64,000 bases of DNA, taken from Sphingomonas azotifigens NBRC 15497 (GTDB lineage Bacteria; Pseudomonadota; Alphaproteobacteria; Sphingomonadales; Sphingomonadaceae). Below are positions 51,575 through 60,414 of the stretch, piece after piece. The notes under the pieces are model-generated. The model searched no databases. It was not told the DNA's origin and saw nothing but the letters and a program-made list of their open reading frames with translations. The stretch's first letter is position 1, and every line of letters starts with the position of its first letter. Location of the stretch: the NCBI RefSeq assembly GCF_002091475.1, contig NZ_BCTR01000001.1, forward strand, positions 1 through 64,000, read 5' to 3'. A program made the position numbers and the translations under genes.

Positions 51575-53016
51575 TCGGCTGGGCGATGCGGCGGCTGCCG
51601 CCCGGCAGCCTCGGCTGGCTGACGCTGCACGAACTGCGCGGCAATCTGCGCAATGCCGGGCGAAGCCGGGTGGGGCAGGTGGTCGGCGCGCTGTTCCTGC
51701 TCGGCTATACCGGGCTCGGCATCGGGCTGGGCCTGTTGCTGCAGGGGGTGCGGTGGCAGGCCGATCCCCTCGCCTGGCTGGTGGTGCTGGTCGCCACGAT
51801 CCTGCTGTTCACTTTCATGACCACCCAGTCGCTGCTCGCCAGCCAGCGGACGCTGTTCGAGGCGGGCGACCTCGATCTGCTCTTTTCCGCCCCGCTCGAT
51901 CCGCGCACGGTGGTCTCGGCCAAGCTGCTCGGCATCGCCGGCGGGGTGATGCTGACCTTCTCGATCTTCCTGCTGCCGATCCTGGGGCCGGTGGCGGTGC
52001 TCGGCCATCCCGAGCTGCTCGGTGCGCTCGCGCTGCTGGTGGCGCTCGCGCTGGTGGCGGCCTGTCTGGGGCTTGGCGCGACGCTGCTGCTCGCCCGTAC
52101 CCTCGGGCCGCGCGCGGCCCGAACGCTGGGCCAGATCCTTGCGGCGCTTACCGGCGCCAGCGTGTTTCTCGCCACCCAGATCCTCAACCAGCAGGGCGAG
52201 CGCCGCGAGTCCGGCACGGTGCTCCTGTTCGAGGCGCTGCACACGCGGGGTTTCGGAAGCGGGCCGCTGAGCAGCCTGCCCGGCCGGGCGGCGTTCGGCG
52301 AGCCGCTGGCGATCGTGCTGCTGCTCGGCGGCGGGTGCCTGTTGTTCGCGGCGACCGGCTGGGCGATGCGCAACGCGTTCCTGCGCAGCTACCGGGCCGG
52401 CGGCATGCGCCCGGCGGGCAACCGCGCGGCGAAAGGCGGGATCGCCCGGCACTTCCACCGCGGGCTGTTCGCGGCGATCTTCGCCAAGGAATTGCGGCTG
52501 CTGCTGCGCGATCCGGCGCTGCTGTTCCAGCTGCTGCTGCGGATCGTCTACCTCGCGCCGATCGTGCTGATCGCGTTTCGCGACGGCCGGTCGCTGCCGC
52601 TCGCGCCGACGCTGGCCTTTACCAGCGTGGTGATCGCCGGCCAGCTGGTCTCCAGCCTCGCCTGGCTCGCCGCCTCGGCCGAGGACGCGCCCGATCTGCT
52701 CAAGGTCGCGCCGGTCGACAAGGACGATCTCGATTTCGCCAAGCTGATGGCGGCGATGGCGCTGGCCGCCCCGCTGGGCATGCTGCTGCCGCTGGCGATC
52801 GCGATGGAGACGATCCCCGGCGCGCTGATCACCTTGCTGTTCACCGCCGGCGCCGGCGGCGCGGTCGGCTATCTCGAGGTGGCGCATGCCCAGCCGGCGC
52901 CGCGCTCGACCTTCCAGCGGCGGCAGAAGGGCGGCGGGATCATCCGCAGCCTGGTCGAGTTCGTGATCGCGCTGCTGCTGGGGCTGGCGGCGGGGGTGCT
53001 GGTCTATTTTGTCTGA
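51571..53016 (+). CDS. ABC exporter permease
   Basis: This 481-residue membrane protein starts at ATG 51571 with ATGA overlap to the ATPase gene. About ten hydrophobic segments are visible, including VVGALFLLGYTGLGIGLGLLLQGV, LAWLVVLVATILLFTFMTTQSLL and LVEFVIALLLGLAAGVLVYFV. The short motif FEAGDLDLLFSAPLDPRTVVSAKLLG and the central FAAIFAKELRLLLRDPALLFQLLLRIVYLAP are characteristic of the ABC-2-like permeases found with such ATPases. Its end overlaps the convergent winged-helix gene by 13 bases. Confidence 0.85.
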   Translation: MIGWAMRRLPPGSLGWLTLHELRGNLRNAGRSRVGQVVGALFLLGYTGLGIGLGLLLQGVRWQADPLAWLVVLVATILLFTFMTTQSLLASQRTLFEAGDLDLLFSAPLDPRTVVSAKLLGIAGGVMLTFSIFLLPILGPVAVLGHPELLGALALLVALALVAACLGLGATLLLARTLGPRAARTLGQILAALTGASVFLATQILNQQGERRESGTVLLFEALHTRGFGSGPLSSLPGRAAFGEPLAIVLLLGGGCLLFAATGWAMRNAFLRSYRAGGMRPAGNRAAKGGIARHFHRGLFAAIFAKELRLLLRDPALLFQLLLRIVYLAPIVLIAFRDGRSLPLAPTLAFTSVVIAGQLVSSLAWLAASAEDAPDLLKVAPVDKDDLDFAKLMAAMALAAPLGMLLPLAIAMETIPGALITLLFTAGAGGAVGYLEVAHAQPAPRSTFQRRQKGGGIIRSLVEFVIALLLGLAAGVLVYFV

Positions 53017-53561
53017 GGCCGGAGCGCGCGGCGCGCCTCCTCGGTCACCGCATAGACCGCATGGCGCTGGGCGCCGCGATTATGGTGGTCGACGCGGAAG
53101 CCCTGATAGTGGCGCCGCACCAGCCCGGCGCGCACCAGTTCCGAGACGGCGCGGCTGACATTGGTCCGCCCCGACAGGCGGATGCGGTGCTGCACCTCGG
53201 CGGCGATCGCGCGTTCGGCTGCCTCGGGATCGGCGGGCAGCGTGCCGGCCTTTTCCAGGTCGGCGCGGGCACGGGTCGCCAGCCGCTTGCGGCGCGGATC
53301 GCGGCGCGCGACCGGCGTCAGTGCCTCGCTCAGCCAGTCGCGCACCGGCAGCCGGCGGCCCTCGCGTTCGATCCACGGACCGGCCCAGCCGGTGCGGTCG
53401 CTCGCCTGGGCGATCAGCTGGAGCACCATGAAGCTGTAGCGCGGCCGCTCGCAGGTTTCGCTCAGCCGGTCGAGCACGGCCGGCAGGTCCATCGCTGGGG
53501 CGGGGGAGGCCGCATCCGGCGCGGCGCGGGGGGCGGCGGCGAAGAGATCGGGCTGGAACAT
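53004..53561 (-). CDS. Winged-helix-like protein of unknown function
   Basis: This 185-residue protein has a Pro/Ala-rich start (MFQPDLFAAAPRAAPDAASPAP), a helical middle and a C-terminal part that looks like a winged helix: HRIRLSGRTNVSRAVSELVRAGLVRRHYQGFRVDHHNRGAQRHAVYAVTEEARRAL. I do not know the family. The 30-bp palindrome at 53669-53698 lies just upstream on its promoter side and could be its own operator, or a replication or partition site if the protein is plasmid-borne. Confidence 0.68.
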   Translation of the reverse strand: MFQPDLFAAAPRAAPDAASPAPAMDLPAVLDRLSETCERPRYSFMVLQLIAQASDRTGWAGPWIEREGRRLPVRDWLSEALTPVARRDPRRKRLATRARADLEKAGTLPADPEAAERAIAAEVQHRIRLSGRTNVSRAVSELVRAGLVRRHYQGFRVDHHNRGAQRHAVYAVTEEARRALRPQTK

Positions 53562-53668
53562 AGCAGGAATCTAAGCACATCGCGATTCGCCTGTGAATCC
53601 CCTCTGTGCCGTGCCCACCAGTTGGACCAGCCATGGCACTTTGCCCGGCGGACGGCGAAGGGCCGCGC

Positions 53669-53698
53669 GTGGCACTTTACCCGCCGGTAAAGTGCCAC
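53669..53698. repeat. 30-bp palindrome with a nearby half-copy
   Basis: GTGGCACTTTACC (53669-53681) and GGTAAAGTGCCAC (53686-53698) form perfect 13-bp arms around CGCC. A partial copy, TGGCACTTTGCC, lies at 53634-53645. It sits in the 239-base gap between the winged-helix gene and the PAP2 gene. There is no T tract, and the arms are longer than typical operators. Confidence 0.65.
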
Positions 53699-53800
53699 GA
53701 CCGGCAGGCCCATGGTGGATTGGCCCCGGACTAGGCGCGGGCGCGACGACGCGCTAGGATCGGGCACGGCGCGCATGGTGGCGGGTCGTTTCCGCTAGCC

Positions 53801-54808
53801 TTGACGAGCCTGATATTGAACGACCGCCAGCCCTCCACCCTCGTCGCGACTTCGGCCAGCGCCTGGTCGCTGCCACGGGCGGAGGCCCGCATTTCCATCG
53901 GTTTCTCGCCCGGACAGGTCCGCATCACGGCGATCCTTACGGTCGCGGTCTGCGCGCTGCTCCTGTGGGCGGCGGGACTGCGCGTCGATCCGTTCGCGCA
54001 CAGCAACATCCCCTATTATGCCGTGCTGGCGCTGGGACCGGCCCTGCGCGCCTGGTGCCTGCGCGATGCGCGGCGCTGGAGCCTCGTGCTCGCCGACATC
54101 GTCGAATATTACACGCTGTTCATGGCGATGGCGCTGGTCGGCGCGGTGAGTTCTTACCCCATCGCGGCGATGAGCGACGGCTTTGCCGATGCCGGCCTGC
54201 AGCGGGTCGACGAACTGCTGCAGTTCGACTGGCTCGCCTGGTACCGGCTGGTGGCCGCGCACCGCACGCTGCAGCTGCTTGGCATCGCCGCCTATCAGAG
54301 CATTTTCCTGACGCCTGCGCTGCTGCTCGGCTGGTTCGCGCTGACCGGGCAACGGCGCGAGGCGCATCGCTTCCTCGCCGCCTTCGGCATCGCCGCGGTG
54401 ATGACGCTGGCGGTCTATAGCCAGATGCCGGCGGTGGGGCCCTTCTCCTATCTGTGGCACGGCCCGATCCCCTATATGCCGGTCAGCGAGCTGTGGCAGC
54501 CGGACCTGATCCCGCAGCTGCGGGCGCACACGCTGACCGTGGTGGATGTCGGCCAGCTCCGCGGGCTGGTCTCCGCGCCGAGCTTCCATGCCGCCTCGGC
54601 CACGCTCTATATCGCCGCGGCCCAGCGCTGTGGGCCGCTCCGCTGGTGGCTGACCGCGATCCCCTGCGCGATGCTGCTGTCGACCCCGGTCGAGGGCACG
54701 CATTATCTGATCGACCTGATCCTCGGCGCCGGCATCGCGCTGATCGCCTGGTTCTTCGCGACGCTGCTGATGCGCCGGCGCGTTCGGAAGGCGCTCGCGG
54801 CGGGTTGA
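53801..54808 (+). CDS. PAP2-superfamily membrane phosphatase-like protein
   Basis: This protein of about 335 residues has several membrane segments (TAILTVAVCALLLWAAGL, MAMALVGAVSS, LGIAAYQSIFLTPALLLGWFAL, LILGAGIALIAWFFATLLM). The two catalytic-type motifs of the PAP2_3 group are present: APSFHAASATLYI (His 263) and GTHYLIDLILG (His 301, Asp 305). Relatives dephosphorylate or transfer phosphorylated lipids or inositols. The start is uncertain: TTG 53801 has no obvious ribosome site, and a start further in would shorten the soluble N-terminus. Confidence 0.75.
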   Translation: MTSLILNDRQPSTLVATSASAWSLPRAEARISIGFSPGQVRITAILTVAVCALLLWAAGLRVDPFAHSNIPYYAVLALGPALRAWCLRDARRWSLVLADIVEYYTLFMAMALVGAVSSYPIAAMSDGFADAGLQRVDELLQFDWLAWYRLVAAHRTLQLLGIAAYQSIFLTPALLLGWFALTGQRREAHRFLAAFGIAAVMTLAVYSQMPAVGPFSYLWHGPIPYMPVSELWQPDLIPQLRAHTLTVVDVGQLRGLVSAPSFHAASATLYIAAAQRCGPLRWWLTAIPCAMLLSTPVEGTHYLIDLILGAGIALIAWFFATLLMRRRVRKALAAG

Positions 54809-54839
54809 TTATCCTGCCGCGCTAGGCGCGGGCAAGGAA

Positions 54840-55021
54840 CTCCGGCGGCTATGCGAAGGAGGGCTGGTGCTCCGCGTCGTTCGGCGGTCTGCCGCGGTTT
54901 CGACATCGGGCGAGAGGTGCCCATGGTGTCGCGCCATCGGCGTGAGCCCTGCCGCGAGGATGGCTTCCAGGCAGCGCGCGACCGTGCCGTGGTAGAGCGT
55001 CTCCGGCGGGTTGCGATGGCC
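54840..55021 (-). pseudogene. kptA: Remnant of kptA (RNA 2'-phosphotransferase)
   Basis: On the minus strand, 55021-54893 reads [43 protein letters not shown]. This is the NAD-binding core of KptA/Tpt1 enzymes (family pattern PPExLYHGT...LKPMxRxHVHLSxDxETA). A frame change near 54890 then gives [15 protein letters not shown], the next family block (GxRRGxPVVLxV). The N-terminal domain and the rest of the C-terminus are absent. KptA removes 2'-phosphates from RNA and can make ADP-ribose cyclic phosphate. The upstream break is where the transposase remnant begins. Confidence 0.75.
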
Positions 55022-55072
55022 CGTCCAGATCCCCGCTGATGGACTGGCCCTGTCTTGTCCGGATGCGGGTGC

Positions 55073-55310
55073 TATAGCCGGTGATGCCATGCCGGCGTTT
55101 GGGAACGGCTGTTCGACGCGGTGACCGCCGACCGGGACGATCCATATCTGATGCTCGACAGCACCATCGTCCGCGCCCACCAGCAGGCGGCGACCGGAAA
55201 AGGGGCGCGCGCGACCAGGCGCTGGGGCGTTCCCGAGGGGTCTAGCTACTAAGGTCCACATGCTGGACGACGCTCTCGGCCGCCCGCTGCGTTTCGTCCT
55301 TACGCCCCCG
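55073..55310 (+). pseudogene. Decayed IS5-family transposase fragment
   Basis: The frame from 55073 reads [48 protein letters not shown]. It continues in a second frame from 55213 as DQALGRSRG, and in a third from about 55248 as [20 protein letters not shown]. These blocks occur in this order in IS5-type transposases ([15 protein letters not shown] with catalytic Asp, ALGRSRGGLTTKVH). One stop codon and two frameshifts show that it is dead. I could not see clear terminal inverted repeats. Confidence 0.8.
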
Positions 55311-55365
55311 GTCAAGTACCTGGTGAAGCTGCCTCGCAGCAACCAAGATTGTACGTGGCACTATC

Positions 55366-55385
55366 AGATATCGTATAACATATTT
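55366..55385. promoter_or_regulatory. Regulatory site A of the GH43/hydroxyproline cluster
   Basis: Read on the minus strand, AAATATGTTATACGATATCT. It agrees with the site at 60257-60276 in 15 of the first 16 bases and contains the shared AATAYRKTATACGA. It lies 63 bases ahead of the TonB receptor start. Confidence 0.6.
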
Positions 55386-55448
55386 GCTTGTGTGCCGGAG
55401 TTGCGATAGCGTGAGAGAATCAAAAGCGCAAAGCTGGGGGTTAACCAT

Positions 55449-58400
55449 ATGAAATATAATTCTGCGTGGGTCCGTTGTGGCGTTTCGTTGGTTGCGTTGT
55501 CGCTTTCGGGGACGGCGTTGGCGCAAGCGCAAACGCAGGGTGCAACGCTCCTCCAGCAGGACACGAGCAGTGTTCCCGCCAGCGCGGACGCGGGCGGCGC
55601 GAAGGATTCGGACAAGGACAAGGACAGCGCGGACCTGATCGTCACGGGCACGCGCATCATCCGCCCGAACATGACGAGCAATGCGCCGATCACCACGGTC
55701 GATGCAACCTATCTGAAGGAGCGGGGCCTCGCGCGCATCGAGGACGCGCTGGCGCAGCTGCCGCAGGTCACCCCGATGCTTGGCATCCAGGGCGCGACTT
55801 GGACTTCGGGCGCGGCGCCGGTGGGCCTGCGCCGGCTGGGCGCCGGACGCACCCTGACCCTGCTCAACGGGCAGCGCATGGACAATGACGTCAACATCAT
55901 CCCCGGCGCGCTGATCGAGCGGATCGACATCATGACGGGTGGCGCCTCCGCGGTCTATGGCTCGGACGCGATCGCGGGCGTGGTCAACTTCATCGTCAAG
56001 CGCAAGTTCAACGGCATCGCCTTTGACGGCGAAGTCAGCGGCTTCAACCACAACAACAACAGCAAGCTGCTGACCGATGCCGCCGGGCGGGCGGGCTATC
56101 CGGCGCCGAGCGGCTATTATCTGGGCGGCGGCAACTATTTCGCGTCGCTCGCAGCCGGCAAGTCGTTCCTCGGCGACCGCGTCAATATCAGCGCCTTCGC
56201 GACCTACAAGAAGGCCGATCCGATCCAGTATCGCGATCTCGACATCACCAACTGCCCGCTGCTGATGTTCGATCCGACCAATGTGAGCGCCGGCAACACA
56301 AAATGGTCGTGCGACGGCACCACCTACAACCCGTACAACTATTTCTCCGTCAACGGGCAGGACCTGACCAACGCCAAGGATGGCTCGCGCAGCTTCCGCC
56401 CCTATGACCTCGCCGACGAAGTGCGGATCCAGCGGGTCGATTCGGTGCAGCGGCGCAACGAAACCTTCAACGGCGGCGGCTTCCTGACGGTCGAACTGCC
56501 GCAGGGCATGCGGCTGAGCGGCAGCTTCCTCTACAGCCGCCTCGTCGAGACCGGCCGCAACTCGGTCGACGGCGGTCTGTGGACGCCCACCGCGCCGGTC
56601 AACTGCGACAACCCGTTCCTCGGCCAGCAGCAGGCCCAGGTGATCTGCGGATCGGCAGCGGGGACCACCGCGCTCAGCGATCCCATCTCGCTGTCGCTGT
56701 TCCGGCCGGGCATGTTCCAGAACTTCCGCAACACCACGACCGACTGGCGCGGCGCGCTGACGCTGTCGGGCAAGATCGTCGACAAGATCCGCTTCGAGCT
56801 GGGCTACCAGCAGACGCGCAACGTGATGGAGGGCTCGGCCGATCATATCTGGTATGACGACCTGCCCAACCGCATGGCCCGCGGGCTGCAGGTGCGCAAC
56901 GTCAACGGCACGCCGACCTGCCTGTCCAAGATCAACGGCACCGATCCGAACTGCCAGCCGATCGATGCCTTCTCGTCGACCTCGTCGATCAGCGACGCGG
57001 TGTATAGCTGGCTGACGGCGGACGGCAGCCGCCGTCAGCAGAGCGACCTGAAGGTGATCAACGGTGTCATCTCGGGCACGCTCGAGGATTACGGTCTCAA
57101 GAGCCCGCTGGCCGCCAGCGGCATCGGCTTCGCGATCACCGGCGAGTATCGCAAGTATCGCAACCAGTCCGAAGGCTTCGGCGCATGGTCGAACTTCACC
57201 ACCTATGACGGCCGCACCACCGTGCGCGAGCTGGGCGGCGAAATTGACATTCCGCTGATCGAAAACCGACCGTTTTTCAAGGAACTGAGCGTCAACGGCG
57301 GCTACCGCATCTCCGATTACGACGTCTACAGCAAGCTGGTGCACAGCTGGAAGGCCGAGGCGAGCTGGGCGCCGCTCGACGGGCTGCGCTTCCGCGGCAG
57401 CTACAACCGCGCGGTGCGTGTCGGCGTGCTGGAGCGGCTGGAGGGCGAGAATCGCTACCCCAATTCGTCGTTCCTCGACCTCTGCGCGCCGCCGCGCGCG
57501 TCGGCGAACGGCAACGGCCCGAAGCGCTATACCTTCGAGCAGTGCTCGATCGGCATGACCCGCGCGCAATATGACGCGCTGACCAGCTACACCGGCTGCG
57601 ACTCCAACGGCTTTTGCCCGACCACCCTGGTCAATGGCGGCAACCGCGACCTGCAGCCGGAGCGCTCGCGCAGCGTCACGGTGGGTGCGGTGATCCAGCC
57701 GCGCTTCTTCCCGGGCTTCACCGCGACCGTCGACTATTACGACATCATGATCCGCGGCGCGTTCGAATGGACCCGTATCAACATGGCGTTCAGCCAGTGC
57801 TACGACAACAAGGTCCAGTTCTTCTGCCAGTTCTACAAGCGTGACCCGCAGACCGGCGTGCTGCTGGTGGCCGATGCCCGCTACAACAACTCGGGCTACA
57901 CCGCGACGCGCGGCATCGACTTCTCGACCAACTATGCGCTCGATCCGAAGCGGCTGGGCATCGCTGACCATCTCGGCACGTTCAGCCTGAGCTTCAACGG
58001 CACGCTGACGACCAAATATGAACGGCAGTTCGCGCCGGGCAACATCCCCTGGTCGTGCCTCGGCTATTTCGGCTTCTCGTGCGGCGATCCGATGCCGCGC
58101 TGGCGCCATGTCGCCGGGCTGCAATGGCAGCTGCCCTGGGTCAAGGGCGGGATGGGCGTGACCTGGCGCTATACCGGGCCGACGCGGATCTCGAAGCTGT
58201 CGACCAACAGCGTGCTGGCGGCGGCGCCGGGCCAGACCTACCCGCTCGCCAGCCACATCCCGGGCATCAGCTATTTCGACTTCAACTCGAACGTCACGCT
58301 GGTGAAGGGGATCGACCTGCGATTCAACGTGCAGAACCTGTTCGACAAGGATCCGCCGCTGATCGGCATGGACCCGAGCTATAACATTGGGTCGTACTTC

Positions 58401-58469
58401 AATACCTTTCCCGCCTATTACGGTGTGCGCGGGCGCACGCTGCGGGTGGGCATCTCGGCCCGCTTCTGA
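55449..58469 (+). CDS. TonB-dependent receptor
   Basis: This 1006-residue outer-membrane receptor has a signal peptide (LSLSGTALAQAQ), a TonB box (SADLIVTGTRIIRPNMTSNAPITTVDA) and a plug with LRRLGAGRTLTLLNGQRM and GGASAVYGSDAIAGVVNFIVKRKF. The barrel has Cys-containing loops and ends in LRVGISARF. It is of the same general class as the receptor at 17054 and shares its plug pattern. ATG 55449 follows GGGGG. Its promoter shares a motif with the GH43 and hydroxyproline gene promoters, so its ligand is probably a plant glycopeptide or oligosaccharide. Confidence 0.93.
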   Translation: MKYNSAWVRCGVSLVALSLSGTALAQAQTQGATLLQQDTSSVPASADAGGAKDSDKDKDSADLIVTGTRIIRPNMTSNAPITTVDATYLKERGLARIEDALAQLPQVTPMLGIQGATWTSGAAPVGLRRLGAGRTLTLLNGQRMDNDVNIIPGALIERIDIMTGGASAVYGSDAIAGVVNFIVKRKFNGIAFDGEVSGFNHNNNSKLLTDAAGRAGYPAPSGYYLGGGNYFASLAAGKSFLGDRVNISAFATYKKADPIQYRDLDITNCPLLMFDPTNVSAGNTKWSCDGTTYNPYNYFSVNGQDLTNAKDGSRSFRPYDLADEVRIQRVDSVQRRNETFNGGGFLTVELPQGMRLSGSFLYSRLVETGRNSVDGGLWTPTAPVNCDNPFLGQQQAQVICGSAAGTTALSDPISLSLFRPGMFQNFRNTTTDWRGALTLSGKIVDKIRFELGYQQTRNVMEGSADHIWYDDLPNRMARGLQVRNVNGTPTCLSKINGTDPNCQPIDAFSSTSSISDAVYSWLTADGSRRQQSDLKVINGVISGTLEDYGLKSPLAASGIGFAITGEYRKYRNQSEGFGAWSNFTTYDGRTTVRELGGEIDIPLIENRPFFKELSVNGGYRISDYDVYSKLVHSWKAEASWAPLDGLRFRGSYNRAVRVGVLERLEGENRYPNSSFLDLCAPPRASANGNGPKRYTFEQCSIGMTRAQYDALTSYTGCDSNGFCPTTLVNGGNRDLQPERSRSVTVGAVIQPRFFPGFTATVDYYDIMIRGAFEWTRINMAFSQCYDNKVQFFCQFYKRDPQTGVLLVADARYNNSGYTATRGIDFSTNYALDPKRLGIADHLGTFSLSFNGTLTTKYERQFAPGNIPWSCLGYFGFSCGDPMPRWRHVAGLQWQLPWVKGGMGVTWRYTGPTRISKLSTNSVLAAAPGQTYPLASHIPGISYFDFNSNVTLVKGIDLRFNVQNLFDKDPPLIGMDPSYNIGSYFNTFPAYYGVRGRTLRVGISARF

Positions 58470-58475
58470 CGAAAC

Positions 58476-58509
58476 GGCCGCCCGGCATGCCGATGCCGGG
58501 CGGCCTTTT
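58476..58509 (+). terminator. Rho-independent terminator after the TonB receptor
   Basis: GGCCGCCCGGCAT (58476-58488) and ATGCCGGGCGGCC (58493-58505) form a perfect 13-bp stem with a four-base loop, followed by TTTT. It ends between the receptor and the convergent GH43 gene and may serve both. Confidence 0.88.
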
Positions 58510-58544
58510 GCCTTGTGGTGCTCGCCGGCCGGCGTCGGCGAGCG

Positions 58545-60155
58545 CTACCGCCGATCGCAGGACGGAACGGCCGCCCGGTGCCGCGCGGACGGCGCCACCG
58601 GCCGGACCGCGAGCGCTTCCCATTCCTGCACGCCGACCCCGGCATAGACACCCTGGTACCCCGAGGCATCGAACACCGCACGCAGGCAGCGGGTGGTGAC
58701 CGGTGCGAAGCGCAGCTCGACGAACCGATCGGCGCGCGGGGCGACGCCGTCGGCACCGGGCACCGGCTTCCATCCCTGCTGCCAATATTCGAGGTGCCAG
58801 CGGGCGGGCGGAGCGATGCCCGCGCGCGCGCCGGCGGGGTGATCGGCGAAGAAGCGGATGCGGCTGGCATCGAGCGTCACCGGCGCGGGCCAGCGATATT
58901 CGATCCAGGGACGCGCAGGGTTGGTGCCGGTCCAGCTCGCCCACATGTCCGGCGGCAGCGGGCTCTCGCGCACGATCCCGTCGTTGAGCGCTGCGATCCA
59001 GTATTGCACTCGCAGCGGCAGGTTGGACGCCGTCGCCGTCGCGCCCGGCGCGACGTTGCGGCTGGGGCGTGCCGGTGGCATCGGCCGGCGCGTCGGCGTG
59101 ACGGGGCGGATCGCGGCCGGGGTGACGCTGTCGTCCCAGGTCAGCGGATCGAGCGCCACCGAGCGCCGGAAATGCCCACCGCCGACGGCATCGGCGGTGT
59201 GATAGGCGAGGTACCAGCGGCCCTTGAACGCGATCGCGCCGGCATGCGAAGTGGTCGACGACACCGGCTTGAGCACCACGCCGCGATAGGTCCAGGGGCC
59301 GAGCGGCGTGGGCGCGGTCGCGTAGGCCTGGCAGGCATGGTAGATCGCCGGGGTGCACGGGCTGTCGGGGCCGGCATTGTTGGCGGCGTAGAGCAGGTAA
59401 TAGGTGCCGCGCCGCTTCATCAGCCAGGGTGCCTCGAAGAAGCCGGTCGCGCCCTCGATCCGATGCTCTGAGCCCCGGACGGTGACCATGTCGGGCGCGA
59501 GCTCGACGGCACGAAGGCGACCGAAGGTACCCCAGTAGAGAAAGACGCGGCCGTCGTCGTCGATCCATATGGTCGGGTCGATATTCTGGATATCGTTCGG
59601 CACCGGCACTGTCTGCGAAAGGATTGGGCCGGCGGGGTGCGCGTCGCGCCACGGGCCGGTCGGGCGGTCCGCGACGGCAACGCCGATCGCGAACCGGTCG
59701 GCGGTGCCGGGTGCTGCGGTACGCTCGTTCTGCAGGACGGCGGCGTAGAGGTAGAAGCGGCCGTCGGCGCCCTTGGCGATCTGGCCGGCATAGGCGCGAC
59801 CGGGCTCCGCCCAGGCGAACAGCGTTTCGGGGCGGGCAATCGCCGGGATGTGCTGCCAGACACCTTTCGCAGGGTCGGTGGTGGCAAGCAGCTGCCATTC
59901 GTTCATGATGAAATCGTTGATCCCGATCGGCGCCTCGTCGCGCCCGGCGAGGATCCACAGCGTGTCGCCGTCGACAAACGGTGCCGGGTCGGTGCTGTAC
60001 GTGCGGCCGTCGGCGAGGATGGGATTGCCGGGGCTGCGCAGCGTGCGCGCGGCGGTGTCGCGCTGCGCCGCGGCGGGGTTGGGGAGAATTGCAACCAGCG
60101 GCAGCAGGCCGCGCAGGGCGCGGACTGGAGAGGCGGATGGCTGGGTTCTGGGCAT
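58545..60155 (-). CDS. Glycoside hydrolase family 43-type enzyme, exported
   Basis: This 536-residue protein has a signal peptide (LLPLVAILPNPAAAQ). The five-bladed propeller of GH43 shows the three catalytic acids in order: Asp in TYSTDPAPFVDGD, Asp in NIDPTIWIDDDGRVFLYWG and Glu in GFFEAPWLMKRRGTYYLLYAANN. A C-terminal beta-sandwich (ATASNLPLRVQYWIAALNDG ... FAPVTTRCLRAVFDASG) resembles F5/8-type carbohydrate-binding modules. GH43 enzymes remove arabinofuranose or xylose from plant polymers. It converges on the receptor gene and is divergent from the DapA-family gene with a shared motif in the gap. Confidence 0.88.
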   Translation of the reverse strand: MPRTQPSASPVRALRGLLPLVAILPNPAAAQRDTAARTLRSPGNPILADGRTYSTDPAPFVDGDTLWILAGRDEAPIGINDFIMNEWQLLATTDPAKGVWQHIPAIARPETLFAWAEPGRAYAGQIAKGADGRFYLYAAVLQNERTAAPGTADRFAIGVAVADRPTGPWRDAHPAGPILSQTVPVPNDIQNIDPTIWIDDDGRVFLYWGTFGRLRAVELAPDMVTVRGSEHRIEGATGFFEAPWLMKRRGTYYLLYAANNAGPDSPCTPAIYHACQAYATAPTPLGPWTYRGVVLKPVSSTTSHAGAIAFKGRWYLAYHTADAVGGGHFRRSVALDPLTWDDSVTPAAIRPVTPTRRPMPPARPSRNVAPGATATASNLPLRVQYWIAALNDGIVRESPLPPDMWASWTGTNPARPWIEYRWPAPVTLDASRIRFFADHPAGARAGIAPPARWHLEYWQQGWKPVPGADGVAPRADRFVELRFAPVTTRCLRAVFDASGYQGVYAGVGVQEWEALAVRPVAPSARHRAAVPSCDRR

Positions 60156-60256
60156 GGAGAGGCGCTCGCGGTATGAAGGTGCACACGCGCATTCCGGCGG
60201 TCGACGCGCGCGGGACGGGAAGTGCAGCCATGCAGCACAAAAGATCGGCCTTCGTC

Positions 60257-60384
60257 AAATATATTATACGATCGGTCGGGGTGGCTATGGGGTGCTGATT
60301 CGTGCCGATCCTGCGGTGTGACGGGTCGGAACTGGCACTCGGTTGAAGCTCGCAGTTGCAACATGGGATAATACGGTATACGAA
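60257..60384. promoter_or_regulatory. Regulatory sites B and C between GH43 and the hydroxyproline genes
   Basis: Site B, AAATATATTATACGATCGGT, is at 60257-60276 and contains AATATATTATACGA. Site C, AATACGGTATACGA, is at 60370-60383, 14 bases before the AAGGAGG ribosome site of the DapA-family gene. Both fit AATAYRKTATACGA, as does site A at 55366. The GntR/FCD regulator at the window's right end is the obvious candidate to bind them. Confidence 0.6.
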
Positions 60385-60414
60385 GTTGGGGACCCCAAGG
60401 AGGAAAGCATTCTC

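Noticed and set aside
54809..55342. A 177-codon minus-strand frame as an intact gene
   Set aside because: Only its central part resembles KptA; the first third is antisense to a transposase remnant and the end leaves the KptA frame, so it is a pseudogene region.
55242..58256. A 1004-codon minus-strand frame over the TonB receptor
   Set aside because: It is antisense to a receptor with clear plug and barrel features, and its composition is typical of a shadow frame.
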